Below the pieces are notes generated by a model that was not told where the DNA came from, did not search any database, and saw only the letters and a list, made by a program, of their open reading frames with translations. 64,000 nucleotides of DNA from Flavobacterium agri (GTDB lineage: Bacteria > Bacteroidota > Bacteroidia > Flavobacteriales > Flavobacteriaceae): contig NZ_JACBJI010000005.1 in assembly GCF_013401995.1 (NCBI RefSeq), positions 124,843 to 188,842 of the forward strand, given 5' to 3'. The translations under genes were made by a program, and so were the position numbers. Below, one piece after another: positions 27,383 to 36,215 of this stretch. The first letter of the stretch is position 1; each line of letters starts with the position of its first letter.

Positions 27383-27886
27383 CTACCATTTGGCCAGCGA
27401 TTCGTTGAAAATATCTTGGGTGATGCGCGTAAAGATCTCGTCGATCGCCGTATTCAGCGTTGATCCTACAAGTTGCGAGCCTGCCGGATAATCGTAAAAG
27501 AACGAAAACGACTTCTCGAAATTATCCTCTTCCTTTTTCTTGTTGGTAAACCTCACATTCACGCGGATCGTAAGCCTGTTCTGGGCTGCTTTCTGGTCGG
27601 CGGTCGCGGTCATCGGCGTGATGCGGTAATCGGTGATCTCGCCTTCATATAACAGTTCGCCACCTGAATTGGTCAGGCTCAAATTGGTCTGGTTCTGAAT
27701 CAAATCCTGTAAAGCCAGCGTAAAAGTCCGGTCGATACCAGGTTCTATCAAATCCGACGTATTCTGGAAATAATTCACCTGGAAGGTTTTGGCGTCGATA
27801 GGCGCGGTTCCGGTGAAATTGTAGACGCTGCATCCGCTCAAAAGCAAAAGGCAAGGCAAAAAGAAAAGGATTCTGAATTTTTTCAT
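27383..27886 (-). CDS. lptE: LPS assembly lipoprotein LptE
   Basis: A 167-aa lipoprotein with signal RILFFLPCLLLLSGC-SVYNFTG. It resembles the flavobacterial LptE: an opening GTAPIDAKTFQVNYFQN, then FTLALQDLIQNQTNL and YEGEITDYRITPM. LptE sits in the outer-membrane LptD barrel and helps insert lipopolysaccharide. The start at 27886 gives the signal peptide directly; the open frame runs far upstream into the next gene. The order miaB, sigma-54 activator, lptE, TPR-like protein, secG is a common flavobacterial cluster. Confidence 0.85.
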   Translation of the reverse strand: MKKFRILFFLPCLLLLSGCSVYNFTGTAPIDAKTFQVNYFQNTSDLIEPGIDRTFTLALQDLIQNQTNLSLTNSGGELLYEGEITDYRITPMTATADQKAAQNRLTIRVNVRFTNKKKEEDNFEKSFSFFYDYPAGSQLVGSTLNTAIDEIFTRITQDIFNESLAKW

Positions 27887-27902
27887 TGTAATGGAGTAGG
27901 CG

Positions 27903-28775
27903 TCACGGTAAAATTTCGCCTTGATAATAATATTGGGCATAGGCCGTATCGGACTCAAGATCCCCGAGGTAATACGATTGTACATTCGAGGATTGCGGTA
28001 ATCCGTTGGCGTTGTAAATATAAGTGAAAGTGTGTGATTCGGGGTCTTCGGGAGCATAGTGTTGTGAAACCGCATTGTGTGACGAAGCGATCAGGCCCGA
28101 CATGAATTTTCCGTAATAATCGCCGAATTGGGTAACCGCCAAAGCGCGAGTGATGTGTGCGGTGGCCGGCCCTAACGGATTCGGATGGTCGTCATACGTA
28201 AAACCCGTTCCGGATTCGCCTCCGTGTGACCACAAAGAAACGGCGTTCCCGTTCGAATCAAAATTGGAATGAGCGCCGTCTGAGTCGTAATTCCCATCCG
28301 ATGAAAGGTAATAAGCGAATTCCGAAACCAATCGGCCGTTGGCATCGACATTGTATTCGTAACGGTCGAAGAAATCGTATTCCGCGCCTACAACAGGATT
28401 TTCGTAATCTTCGGTGTATTTTCCGGTAGCCGTATCGAAGGTGAGCGGTTTGCCGTTTACCGATGTGATGTGGTTGTTCGCGTCGTACACAAAAGTGAAA
28501 GAATTCGGGTTCATGCCGAAAAATTGAGCCAGAACCACATTGTCGTTTTCGTCGTATTCAAAGTGTTTGAGCAGCGTGCCGTCTGGTTTTTTGACATCGG
28601 TAAGCAAGCCGTCATTATTGAAAAACCAGTGGTTTTCGCTTGCCAATCCGGGCTGGAATATCACCATCGCCAACTTATTCGGATCGGGTGGTGTGTTGCC
28701 GCTTGGCGAATCGTCGTCGCTTGAGCACGAAGCCAAAAACAGTATCGAAAACAGAAGGAAGACAGCTTTTTTCAT
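27903..28775 (-). CDS. Surface lipoprotein with YD-like repeats
   Basis: A 290-aa lipoprotein. The signal is LLFSILFLASC, followed by SSDDDSPSG; acidic residues right after the lipidated Cys act in Bacteroidota as a signal for surface display. The body is built of short Tyr/Asn/Gly repeats such as FVYDANNHITSVNG and YIYNANGLPQSS, resembling YD (RHS-type) beta repeats. It lies 16 bases before lptE, so it may be co-transcribed, though it is not a usual member of that cluster. Function unknown. Confidence 0.7.
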   Translation of the reverse strand: MKKAVFLLFSILFLASCSSDDDSPSGNTPPDPNKLAMVIFQPGLASENHWFFNNDGLLTDVKKPDGTLLKHFEYDENDNVVLAQFFGMNPNSFTFVYDANNHITSVNGKPLTFDTATGKYTEDYENPVVGAEYDFFDRYEYNVDANGRLVSEFAYYLSSDGNYDSDGAHSNFDSNGNAVSLWSHGGESGTGFTYDDHPNPLGPATAHITRALAVTQFGDYYGKFMSGLIASSHNAVSQHYAPEDPESHTFTYIYNANGLPQSSNVQSYYLGDLESDTAYAQYYYQGEILP

Positions 28776-28814
28776 GGTTTGCCGGTGTTGGTTAGTCGCC
28801 TAAAGATAGCGAAC

Positions 28815-30071
28815 TTACTCCAAATCAAACTGTTTGATCTTGCGATACAACGTCCTTTCCGAAATGCCAAGCTCGTTTGCGGCCGCTTTCCGTTTGCCTT
28901 TGTTGCGTTGCAGCGCCTTTCTGATCATCTCGATTTCCTTTTGTTCAAGCCTTAGCGGTTCTTCTTCCTCTACGGTTTCGGCAAAATCGTAATCTTCGTC
29001 GAGAGAAGGCGTTACCACGGGCGTTTTTTGGACCGGGATTACCGATACGCGGTGCGGCTGTTCGAACTCGATATCGGTTTCCTCGCCGTTTCCGTAAATT
29101 TTGCGGATCAGGTTGGAATGGTCTTCCTGTACTTTCGCGCCTCCGTTCTTCATAAGTTCGAGCGTGAGCTGCTTGAGATCGTTCAGGTCGCTTTTCATGT
29201 CGAACAACACTTTGTACAGGATTTCGCGTTCGGTAGAGAAATCGCTGTCGTTTTTCTTGTCCGATATTACCGATGGCAATGCGTTTCCGTCCGAAGGCAG
29301 GTACGATTGCAGCGTTCTTGCCGAAATGTCGCGCGTGGTTTCCAAAACCGAAATCTGTTCGGCAATGTTGCGCAACTGACGGATATTTCCGCCCCAACGG
29401 TAACGAAGTAGCAAATCGACAGCCGAATCGTCGAGTTTGATCGGCGGCATTTTATACTTGTGACCGAAATCGGCGGCGAATTTCCTGAAAAGCAAATGGA
29501 TATCGTCGTTCCTTTCGCGCAAAGGCGGCAAATGGATTTCGACCGTGCTCAATCGATAATACAAATCCTCGCGGAATTTGCCTTTGGCGATCGCGTCGGC
29601 CATATGGACGTTTGTCGCGGCCACGATCCTTACGTTGGTTTTTTGCACCTGGCTCGATCCGACTTTGATGAATTCGCCGTTTTCAAGCACGCGCAATAAG
29701 CGGACTTGCGTCGTAAGCGGTAATTCGCCGACTTCGTCAAGGAAAATCGTTCCTCCGTCGGCTACTTCAAAATAACCTTCGCGAGTAGATGTCGCGCCTG
29801 TAAATGAGCCTTTCTCGTGTCCGAAAAGCTCCGAATCGATCGTGCCTTCGGGAATCGCGCCGCAGTTCACGGCAATGTATTTTCCGTGCTTTCTGTGTGA
29901 AAGCGCGTGTATGATTTTCGGGACGGCTTCTTTACCTACGCCGCTTTCGCCCGTCACCAAAACGGAAATGTCCGTGGGTGCGACCTGGATCGCTTTTTCG
30001 ATGGCGCGGTTGAGCTTCGGGTCGTTGCCGATGATTTCGAAGCGTTGTTTTATGGCTTGTACTGATTCCAT
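28815..30071 (-). CDS. Sigma-54-dependent activator without sensor domain
   Basis: A 418-aa AAA+ enhancer-binding protein. It has Walker A GESGVGKE (about 42), the sigma-54 contact loop GSFTGAT (about 89; usual form GAFTGA), Walker B GTIFLDEVGE (about 108), and a Fis-type HTH at the end (AANELGISERTLYRKIKQF). There is no receiver or GAF domain at the N-terminus, so control must come from a partner or expression level. About 110 residues between the AAA+ domain and the HTH are poorly conserved and acidic. The arginine-finger region reads RYRWGGNIRQLRN, slightly off the usual PGNVREL. Confidence 0.88.
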   Translation of the reverse strand: MESVQAIKQRFEIIGNDPKLNRAIEKAIQVAPTDISVLVTGESGVGKEAVPKIIHALSHRKHGKYIAVNCGAIPEGTIDSELFGHEKGSFTGATSTREGYFEVADGGTIFLDEVGELPLTTQVRLLRVLENGEFIKVGSSQVQKTNVRIVAATNVHMADAIAKGKFREDLYYRLSTVEIHLPPLRERNDDIHLLFRKFAADFGHKYKMPPIKLDDSAVDLLLRYRWGGNIRQLRNIAEQISVLETTRDISARTLQSYLPSDGNALPSVISDKKNDSDFSTEREILYKVLFDMKSDLNDLKQLTLELMKNGGAKVQEDHSNLIRKIYGNGEETDIEFEQPHRVSVIPVQKTPVVTPSLDEDYDFAETVEEEEPLRLEQKEIEMIRKALQRNKGKRKAAANELGISERTLYRKIKQFDLE

Positions 30072-30151
30072 GCTAGACTGGTGTCTGGTGATAAATGACG
30101 AAGGACTTTTTAGCCGCGAATGACACGAATGTCACTAATTATAAGCAGTTG

Positions 30152-30523
30152 TTAAAGAATCATTCTTTTGTGCTGTAAGCGGTTTCCTCCGAAATTAATT
30201 ATGATTCCGAGCTTGCTTTCGGCCAACTTCATATAATTCAAAGTTTGGGAGAAATGCTCTTTTATGATTTCACTAATTGCTTTGATTTCGATCACGATAT
30301 TCCCATCGACAATGAAATCTGCATAATAACTGTGGGCGAGAAGAACTCCTTTGTAATATATCCTGAAAGGCTTTTCGCGTTCGTAAGGTATATTGTTCAA
30401 TTTCAGTTCAAGTTCCAAAGCATCTTTGTAGATGGCTTCGGTCAAACCTCCTCCCAATTTGTTATGTATTTCCATACACAACCCGACAATGGCTTAATAT
30501 TCGCCTTTTTTGTAAAGTTCCAT
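30152..30523 (-). pseudogene. GxxExxY protein, interrupted by an in-frame stop
   Basis: Read from the ATG at 30523, the frame gives MELYKKGEY, a TAA stop (30496-30494), then AIVGLCMEIHNKLGGGLTEAIY and the rest, 109-112 residues. GGGLTEAIY is the motif that names the family. YYADFIVDGNIVIEIKA has the D...ExK spacing of PD-(D/E)XK nucleases. The peptide before the stop fits the usual family N-terminus, so the stop looks like a recent nonsense change. Restart at TTG 30481 or ATG 30475 might still make a shorter protein that lacks only the first helix. Confidence 0.65.
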
Positions 30524-30599
30524 GGCGTATAAAAATCTTATCGGAAAACGCGCTTACCGTTTCCAAATTCGTGGCATATAAAAATCGGCAGGAAAACAC
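30523..30599. repeat. Short direct repeat within GxxExxY cassette
   Basis: Two similar segments, 30523-30551 and 30572-30599, share TGGC(G/A)TATAAAAATC and GGAAAAC(G/A)C. The first starts at the ATG of the interrupted gene. It may reflect a small duplication when the unit formed. Confidence 0.5.
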
Positions 30600-30639
30600 A
30601 TCAAAAATTTGTGTCATTCGTGCCATTCGTGGCTTAAAA

Positions 30640-32088
30640 CTATTGCATTCTTTCGGAATACCCGATCGCTTCCCCAATCAACGTCGCGCTCGTACACGAA
30701 TCGATGCGGACCATCACGAAATCGCCCGTTTTGTAATGCTCTTTCGGGAAAACCGCGACCGTATTCTGGGAATTGCGTCCGCTCCAATGCGCGTCGGAAC
30801 GGTGAGATTCTTTCTCGATCAAAACTTCTACGGTTTGCCCTACGAAAGCTTCGGTGCAATTCAATGAAAGCTGACGCTGCATCGCGACAACTTCGGTCAG
30901 GCGGCGCTTCTTGACTTCTTCGGGAACGTCGTCCTCGAGTTTTCTTGCGGCCAAAGTGCCCGGTCTTTCGGAATAGGCGAACATGAATCCGTAATCGTAA
31001 TTCACGTACTCCATGAGCGACAACGTATCTTGGTGATCTTGTTCGGTTTCTGTCGGAAAGCCGGTGATCATGTCTTGCGAAATCGCGCAGTTCGGGATAA
31101 TCGCCCTGATCTTATCAATCAAAGCCATGTATTCCTCACGCGTATGTTGACGGTTCATTTCCTTCAAAATGCGTGTGCTTCCAGATTGGACCGGCAAGTG
31201 GATGTACTTGCACACGTTGTGGTGTTTCGCGATCACGTGCAACACTTCCTCGTGCATGTCCTGCGGATTCGACGTCGAAAAACGAAAACGCATTTTCGGA
31301 TACGCCGTTGCGGCCATATCGAGCAATTGTGCGAAATCGACCGCCGTGGCTTTTTGCATGTCGGACGCTTTCTCGTAATCTTTCTTAAGTCCGCCGCCGT
31401 ACCACAAATAACTGTCGACGTTTTGGCCCAAAAGCGTGATTTCCTTGAAGTTCTTCGCGTGCAGGTCGGCGATTTCTTCCATGATACTTTGCGGATCACG
31501 GCTTCTTTCGCGTCCGCGTGTGAACGGAACGACGCAGAACGTGCACATGTTGTCGCATCCGCGCGTGATTGAAACGAAAGCCGTGACGCCATTACTGTTG
31601 AGACGAACCGGTGAAATATCACCGTAAGTCTCTTCTTTCGAAAGGATCACGTTGATCGCGTCGCGTCCCTCTTCGACTTCGGCCAAAAGATTCGGTAAAT
31701 CCTTATATGCGTCAGGCCCGACGACGAGATCGACGATTTTTTCTTCTTCGAGGAATTTCGACTTCAGACGTTCGGCCATACAACCCAAAACGCCCACTTT
31801 CATTCCCGGATTGATGCTTTTGACGGCATTGTATTTTTCGAGACGCTTGCGAACGGTTTGTTCGGCTTTGTCGCGGATCGAGCACGTGTTTACCAATACC
31901 AGATCGGCGTCCTCGAGATTTTGGGTCGTGTTATAGCCTTGTCCGTGAAGGATTGAAGCCACGATTTCGCTGTCGGAGAAATTCATCTGACAACCATAGC
32001 TTTCGATAAAAAGCTTTTTCGTGTTCTCGGGTTTTTGTTCCAGGACGAGGCTTTCACCTTGTTTGCTTTCCTCAATTATCTTTTCCAT
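30640..32088 (-). CDS. miaB: tRNA-2-methylthio-N6-dimethylallyladenosine synthase
   Basis: A 482-aa radical-SAM methylthiotransferase that adds the methylthio group to i6A37 of tRNAs reading U-starting codons. N-terminal UPF0004 domain with IESYGCQMNFSDSE; radical-SAM cluster in ITRGCDNMCTFCVVPFTRG (CxxxCxxC); C-terminal TRAM domain. The start at 32088 (MEKIIEE) suits the family; a longer frame to 32139 would run over the promoter. The gene is the first of the minus-strand housekeeping run. The GxxExxY cassette starts 5 bases after its stop. Confidence 0.95.
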   Translation of the reverse strand: MEKIIEESKQGESLVLEQKPENTKKLFIESYGCQMNFSDSEIVASILHGQGYNTTQNLEDADLVLVNTCSIRDKAEQTVRKRLEKYNAVKSINPGMKVGVLGCMAERLKSKFLEEEKIVDLVVGPDAYKDLPNLLAEVEEGRDAINVILSKEETYGDISPVRLNSNGVTAFVSITRGCDNMCTFCVVPFTRGRERSRDPQSIMEEIADLHAKNFKEITLLGQNVDSYLWYGGGLKKDYEKASDMQKATAVDFAQLLDMAATAYPKMRFRFSTSNPQDMHEEVLHVIAKHHNVCKYIHLPVQSGSTRILKEMNRQHTREEYMALIDKIRAIIPNCAISQDMITGFPTETEQDHQDTLSLMEYVNYDYGFMFAYSERPGTLAARKLEDDVPEEVKKRRLTEVVAMQRQLSLNCTEAFVGQTVEVLIEKESHRSDAHWSGRNSQNTVAVFPKEHYKTGDFVMVRIDSCTSATLIGEAIGYSERMQ

Positions 32089-32107
32089 ACAGGCGTAAAT
32101 AGGTTGG

Positions 32108-32115
32108 CAAAGATA
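32108..32115 (-). promoter_or_regulatory. Promoter of miaB
   Basis: TATCTTTG on the minus strand (full TAnnTTTG match) with TTG 21 bases upstream, 20 bases before the ATG. This is one of the best Bacteroidota-type promoters in the window. Confidence 0.6.
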
Positions 32116-32271
32116 CGTGAAAATTAATACTCGTGACAAGATGTCAGTCGGTGATTTAACATCAAATTAGTGTGCTCATTTTTACCTATATATATTAAGG
32201 TATAAACTTGCGTTTTTCAGATTGTGGATTTTCGTAAAAATCATCTGAGCGTTAAATTTAAAATTTTACCC

Positions 32272-32279
32272 TACTTTTG
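32272..32279 (+). promoter_or_regulatory. Candidate -7 box for topA
   Basis: TACTTTTG, a full match to TAnnTTTG, 19 bases before the ATG at 32298. The -33 region is AT-rich without a TTG. Confidence 0.5.
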
Positions 32280-32297
32280 CGGCAAACGAAAAATGGT

Positions 32298-34814
32298 ATG
32301 GCAAAGAACTTAGTAATTGTGGAGTCACCTGCAAAGGCAAAGACGATCGAGAAATTCCTCGGTAAGGATTTTCAGGTCGAATCGAGCTACGGGCACATTG
32401 CCGATCTTCCGTCGAAGGAAATCGGAGTTGACGTCGAGCATGGTTTCAAACCCAAATACGAAGTTTCGCCAGACAAGAAAGCGCTCGTCAAAAAACTCAA
32501 GGACTTATCTAAGAATGCAGAAACCGTCTGGTTGGCTTCCGATGAGGACCGCGAGGGAGAGGCCATCTCATGGCACTTGGCGGAAGAACTGAAACTGGAC
32601 AAGTCAAAAACAAAGCGCATCGTTTTCCACGAGATCACCAAAACCGCGATTTTGAAAGCGATCGACAATCCGCGCAGCATCAATTACGATTTGGTAGATG
32701 CGCAACAGGCAAGGCGCGTGCTCGATCGTTTGGTCGGATACGAATTGTCTCCGGTATTGTGGAGAAAGGTGAAAGGCGGGTTGTCTGCCGGTCGCGTGCA
32801 ATCGGTAGCCGTGCGTTTGATCGTAGAAAGAGAGCGCGAGATCCAGAACTTCAAGCCGGTTGCGTCTTTTTCGATTACTGCGGAATTTACGAATGAGGCC
32901 GGAAAAGTCGTCAAGGCGCGTCTTCCGAAGAACTTCAGTACAAAAAAAGAAGCCGAGGATTTCCTTGCGAAAAATATCGGCTCTATATATAAGGTAGCCG
33001 ACCTTGAAACGAAACCGGCAAAAAAATCGCCGGCGGCTCCGTTTACGACCTCGACCTTGCAACAGGAAGCGGCGCGTAAATTATACATGCCGGTCGGAAT
33101 CACGATGCAGGTCGCGCAACGTCTGTACGAGGCCGGACTCATCACGTATATGAGAACGGACAGCGTGAATCTTTCTTCGGAAGCGATGAATGCGGCCCAA
33201 CAAGAAATCACGTCGTCTTACGGAAAGGAATTTTCGAAACCGCGCAATTTCGTGACCAAAGCAAAAGGCGCTCAGGAGGCGCACGAAGCGATCCGTCCGA
33301 CGGATATGTCGCGTCATTCGATTACGGGCGATCGCGACCAATCGCGTCTTTACGATTTGATTTGGAAAAGAACGCTCGCTTCCCAAATGAGCGATGCCGA
33401 ATTGGAGCGCACGAACGTGACGATTTCCGCGAACAACCATTCGGAGAATTTTATCGCATCGGGCGAAGTGCTCAAATTCGAAGGCTTTTTGAAGGTCTAT
33501 CTCGAAGGACACGATGACGAAGAGGAAGAAAGCGAAGGTATGCTTCCGGCTTTGAGAGTAGGCGAGAGCTTGCGCAACGAGTCTATCACGGCTACCGAAA
33601 AATATACGCGTGCGGCGGCAAGATATACCGAAGCGTCATTGGTTAAGAAACTCGAGGAACTTGGTATCGGTCGCCCTTCGACTTATGCGCCAACGATTTC
33701 TACCATCATCAACCGCACATACGTCGAGAAAGGGAACATGGAAGGCGTCGAGCGTAAATACGTGCAGATGACGTTGCATTCCGGCAAGCTTTCCGAAAAG
33801 ACGTTGACCGAAAATACGGGTTCAGATAAAGGAAAGTTGGTGCCTACCGACATCGGTACGATCGTGACCGATTTCCTTGTGAAGAACTTCGAAGCCATCA
33901 TGGACTATAATTTTACCGCCAAGGTCGAGGAAGATTTCGATGAGATCGCCGAAGGAAACCGTAACTGGGCCAAGATGATGCAGGAGTTTTACAGCAAGTT
34001 CCATCCGAACGTGAAGGAAGTTGAGGAAAACGCCGAGCGCGAAAGCGGTGAAAGGATTCTTGGAACCGACCCTAAAACAGGGAAGCAGGTTTCGGTGCGT
34101 TTGGGCAAATTCGGTCCGATGGCGCAAATAGGTGAAGCCGACGACGAGAACAAGCAGTTCGCAAGTTTGATGAGCGACCAGAATATCGGTAACATCTCTT
34201 TGGAAGAAGCGTTGGATTTGTTCCTGCTTCCGAAAAGCCTCGGGACTTACAATGGGGAAGAAGTCGAAGTCAACAACGGACGTTTCGGACCTTACGTGAG
34301 ATTCGGGAAAACCTTCATTTCGCTTCCGAAAGGCGAGAACCCGTTGGACGTCACATCGGCCAGGGCCATCGAACTCATCGACCAGAAAAACCAAGCCGAC
34401 GCGCCTATCGCGATATATGAAGGAATGCCGGTACAGAAAGGCGTGGGTCGTTTCGGGCCTTTCATCAAATGGAACGGCATGTTCATCAACGTGAACAAGA
34501 AATACAACTTCGATAAACTGACCCAATCGGATGTCGATACCTTAATAGTAGAGAAACTTCAAAAAGACGAAGACAAGCTTATCCACAATTGGGAAGCGGA
34601 AGGCATCAAGGTTGAAAAAGCGCGTTGGGGAAGATCGGTTTTGACACAAGGCAAGATCAAGATCGAGCTGGACAAGAATTTCAACGCCGAAGCCATGACG
34701 CTTGAGCAGGCTAAAGAAATGATCGCTGCCAAGGCGCCGGCCAAAAAAACGGCAGCCAAAAAGCCGACCGCGAAAAAAGCTACCGCCAAGAAAACCACGG
34801 TTAAAAAGAAATAA
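32298..34814 (+). CDS. topA: DNA topoisomerase I
   Basis: An 838-aa type IA topoisomerase. The Toprim domain opens with KNLVIVESPAKAKTIEKFLG and carries DEDREGEAISWHLAEEL. The active-site Tyr stands in GLITYMRTDSVNLS (about residue 289-302). It relaxes negative supercoils by cutting one strand. In place of zinc fingers the C-terminus has repeated domains (LGKFGPMAQIG; NGRFGPYVRFG; VGRFGPFIKWNG) and ends in a Lys/Ala-rich tail of about 30 residues like histone H1. The start at 32298 matches the family; 32277 is less likely because it would sit inside the -7 box. Confidence 0.95.
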   Translation: MAKNLVIVESPAKAKTIEKFLGKDFQVESSYGHIADLPSKEIGVDVEHGFKPKYEVSPDKKALVKKLKDLSKNAETVWLASDEDREGEAISWHLAEELKLDKSKTKRIVFHEITKTAILKAIDNPRSINYDLVDAQQARRVLDRLVGYELSPVLWRKVKGGLSAGRVQSVAVRLIVEREREIQNFKPVASFSITAEFTNEAGKVVKARLPKNFSTKKEAEDFLAKNIGSIYKVADLETKPAKKSPAAPFTTSTLQQEAARKLYMPVGITMQVAQRLYEAGLITYMRTDSVNLSSEAMNAAQQEITSSYGKEFSKPRNFVTKAKGAQEAHEAIRPTDMSRHSITGDRDQSRLYDLIWKRTLASQMSDAELERTNVTISANNHSENFIASGEVLKFEGFLKVYLEGHDDEEEESEGMLPALRVGESLRNESITATEKYTRAAARYTEASLVKKLEELGIGRPSTYAPTISTIINRTYVEKGNMEGVERKYVQMTLHSGKLSEKTLTENTGSDKGKLVPTDIGTIVTDFLVKNFEAIMDYNFTAKVEEDFDEIAEGNRNWAKMMQEFYSKFHPNVKEVEENAERESGERILGTDPKTGKQVSVRLGKFGPMAQIGEADDENKQFASLMSDQNIGNISLEEALDLFLLPKSLGTYNGEEVEVNNGRFGPYVRFGKTFISLPKGENPLDVTSARAIELIDQKNQADAPIAIYEGMPVQKGVGRFGPFIKWNGMFINVNKKYNFDKLTQSDVDTLIVEKLQKDEDKLIHNWEAEGIKVEKARWGRSVLTQGKIKIELDKNFNAEAMTLEQAKEMIAAKAPAKKTAAKKPTAKKATAKKTTVKKK

Positions 34815-34817
34815 TAT

Positions 34818-35972
34818 ATGGAATTTGACTTTCTGTCGCCCGTAGAGAATGAGATGCTCGGCTTTGTAAGCAAACTTTCGAGCCAGCATCTTGGGAGTAA
34901 GGTGACGTTTCATACTCAAGAGGATTTCCCAGACCTCGATAAGATTAAGATCGCCATTATCGGTGTTTACGAAAATCGAGGGTCCGGTTCGGTTCATGCT
35001 GAAACGGACCTTTTTCATTTCAGGAAAGAGCTTTACGGATTGTTTCCCGGTAATTGGGATGTCGCGATTGCCGATTTGGGGAACATCATCGCAGGGGAAT
35101 CGTTGTCTGATACTTACTATGCTGTCCAAAATGCGTGTACCGGATTGATCAAGCGAAGGATTATACCTATAATAATAGGTGGCTCGCAAGATTTGACCTA
35201 TCCGTTGTATCGCGCATACGACGAATTGGAGCAAATGGTCAACCTTACGGCGATTGACAGCCGTTTCGATTTTGGCAAAGGGGAAACCGATTCGCTTCCG
35301 AGCCAATCGTATCTGGCAAGAATCGTTGTTGATGAACCCAACAATCTTTTCAATTACAGCAATCTTGGGTATCAGACGTATTACAACTCGCAGGAGGAAA
35401 TCGATTTGATGGACAAATTGTTCTTCGATGCATATCGCTTGGGCGAGGTCGCCAACAAGGTAGCGATTGCCGAACCTGTGATGCGCGATACAGATGTGGT
35501 GAGCATCGACATGACTTCGGTGAAATCGTCCGCATCGGGCAACATGTTCCAATTCATCCCGAACGGATTCGACGGCAAAGAGATCTGCGCGCTCGCCCGT
35601 TATGCGGGAATTAGTGATAAGGTGACGTCGTTCGGAATCTTCGGCCATCATGCATCGAAACACGAAGCGCCTTTAATGGCACAGATCATTTGGTATTTCG
35701 TGGAAGGCTTCCATTATCGTTCGAATGAATATCCGTACGGAAGTCGCGAAGGCTACCTTAAATATATAGTGCCGTCTGAAGGAGAAGAAATCGTGTTCTA
35801 CAAAAGCGACAAAACGGATCGTTGGTGGATTGAAATACCATTTATTTCAAATGTTAATAATAAATTAAAAAGAAATACGTTATTACCCTGTTCATACGAA
35901 GAATATTTATCTGCGTGCAACGAAGAAATGCCCGAAAGATGGTGGAAGGCCCAACGCAAGAATATTGTGTAA
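34818..35972 (+). CDS. Arginase-fold protein, probably catalytically changed
   Basis: A 384-aa protein of the ureohydrolase (arginase/formimidoylglutamase) fold. The three metal-site blocks can be located, but their key residues are altered: IIGGSQDLT where GGDHS is usual, DSRFDF where DAHxD is usual, and VVSIDMTSVKSSAS where the S-x-D-x-D-x-x-D-P block stands. The His ligands are missing, so hydrolase activity is doubtful. It starts 3 bases after topA and lies just before gldK; I recall the same neighbour in other flavobacteria. A structural or regulatory role tied to gliding/secretion is possible but unproven. Confidence 0.75.
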   Translation: MEFDFLSPVENEMLGFVSKLSSQHLGSKVTFHTQEDFPDLDKIKIAIIGVYENRGSGSVHAETDLFHFRKELYGLFPGNWDVAIADLGNIIAGESLSDTYYAVQNACTGLIKRRIIPIIIGGSQDLTYPLYRAYDELEQMVNLTAIDSRFDFGKGETDSLPSQSYLARIVVDEPNNLFNYSNLGYQTYYNSQEEIDLMDKLFFDAYRLGEVANKVAIAEPVMRDTDVVSIDMTSVKSSASGNMFQFIPNGFDGKEICALARYAGISDKVTSFGIFGHHASKHEAPLMAQIIWYFVEGFHYRSNEYPYGSREGYLKYIVPSEGEEIVFYKSDKTDRWWIEIPFISNVNNKLKRNTLLPCSYEEYLSACNEEMPERWWKAQRKNIV

Positions 35973-36215
35973 GTGTAACATTGTCAGTTAAAGATGTAAC
36001 GCAATCGTTTTCGTAAGTTATATCTTACAATAATTCATAAAAAGTGTATTTTATCGATTTAATTGTGCATTTTGTCGATGAAAAATTTTTTTATTCTAAA
36101 CAATAATTCTACATTTGAACCGGAGTTGAAATTTTAGAATTATTTATTGTTTTTTTAAAAAATTATAAATAGGTTTACGCCCTTAAAAAAGAAAACACAC
36201 ATAACCCAAATTTAT
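35973..36215 (+). promoter_or_regulatory. AT-rich leader and candidate promoter of gldKLMN
   Basis: A 243-base AT-rich stretch. TTG at 36147-36149, then 20 bases, then TAGGTTTA at 36170-36177 approaches the Bacteroidota -33/-7 pattern (last base A in place of G). The start of transcription would fall near 36185, about 30 bases before gldK. No terminator for the upstream gene was found. Confidence 0.4.

Larger units (their letters stand above)
30112..30634 (-). mobile_element. Inverted-repeat-framed GxxExxY cassette
   Basis: A 523-base unit with 29-base imperfect inverted ends at 30112-30140 and 30606-30634, matching at 25 of 29 positions (AGCCGCGAATGACACGAATG against AGCCACGAATGGCACGAATG). 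The right end lies 5 bases after the miaB stop codon. Inside are the interrupted GxxExxY gene and a short direct repeat. The layout mirrors the unit in groESL: co-directional, directly behind a stop codon, no transposase. Being a mobile or dispersed element is an inference from this layout. Confidence 0.5.
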
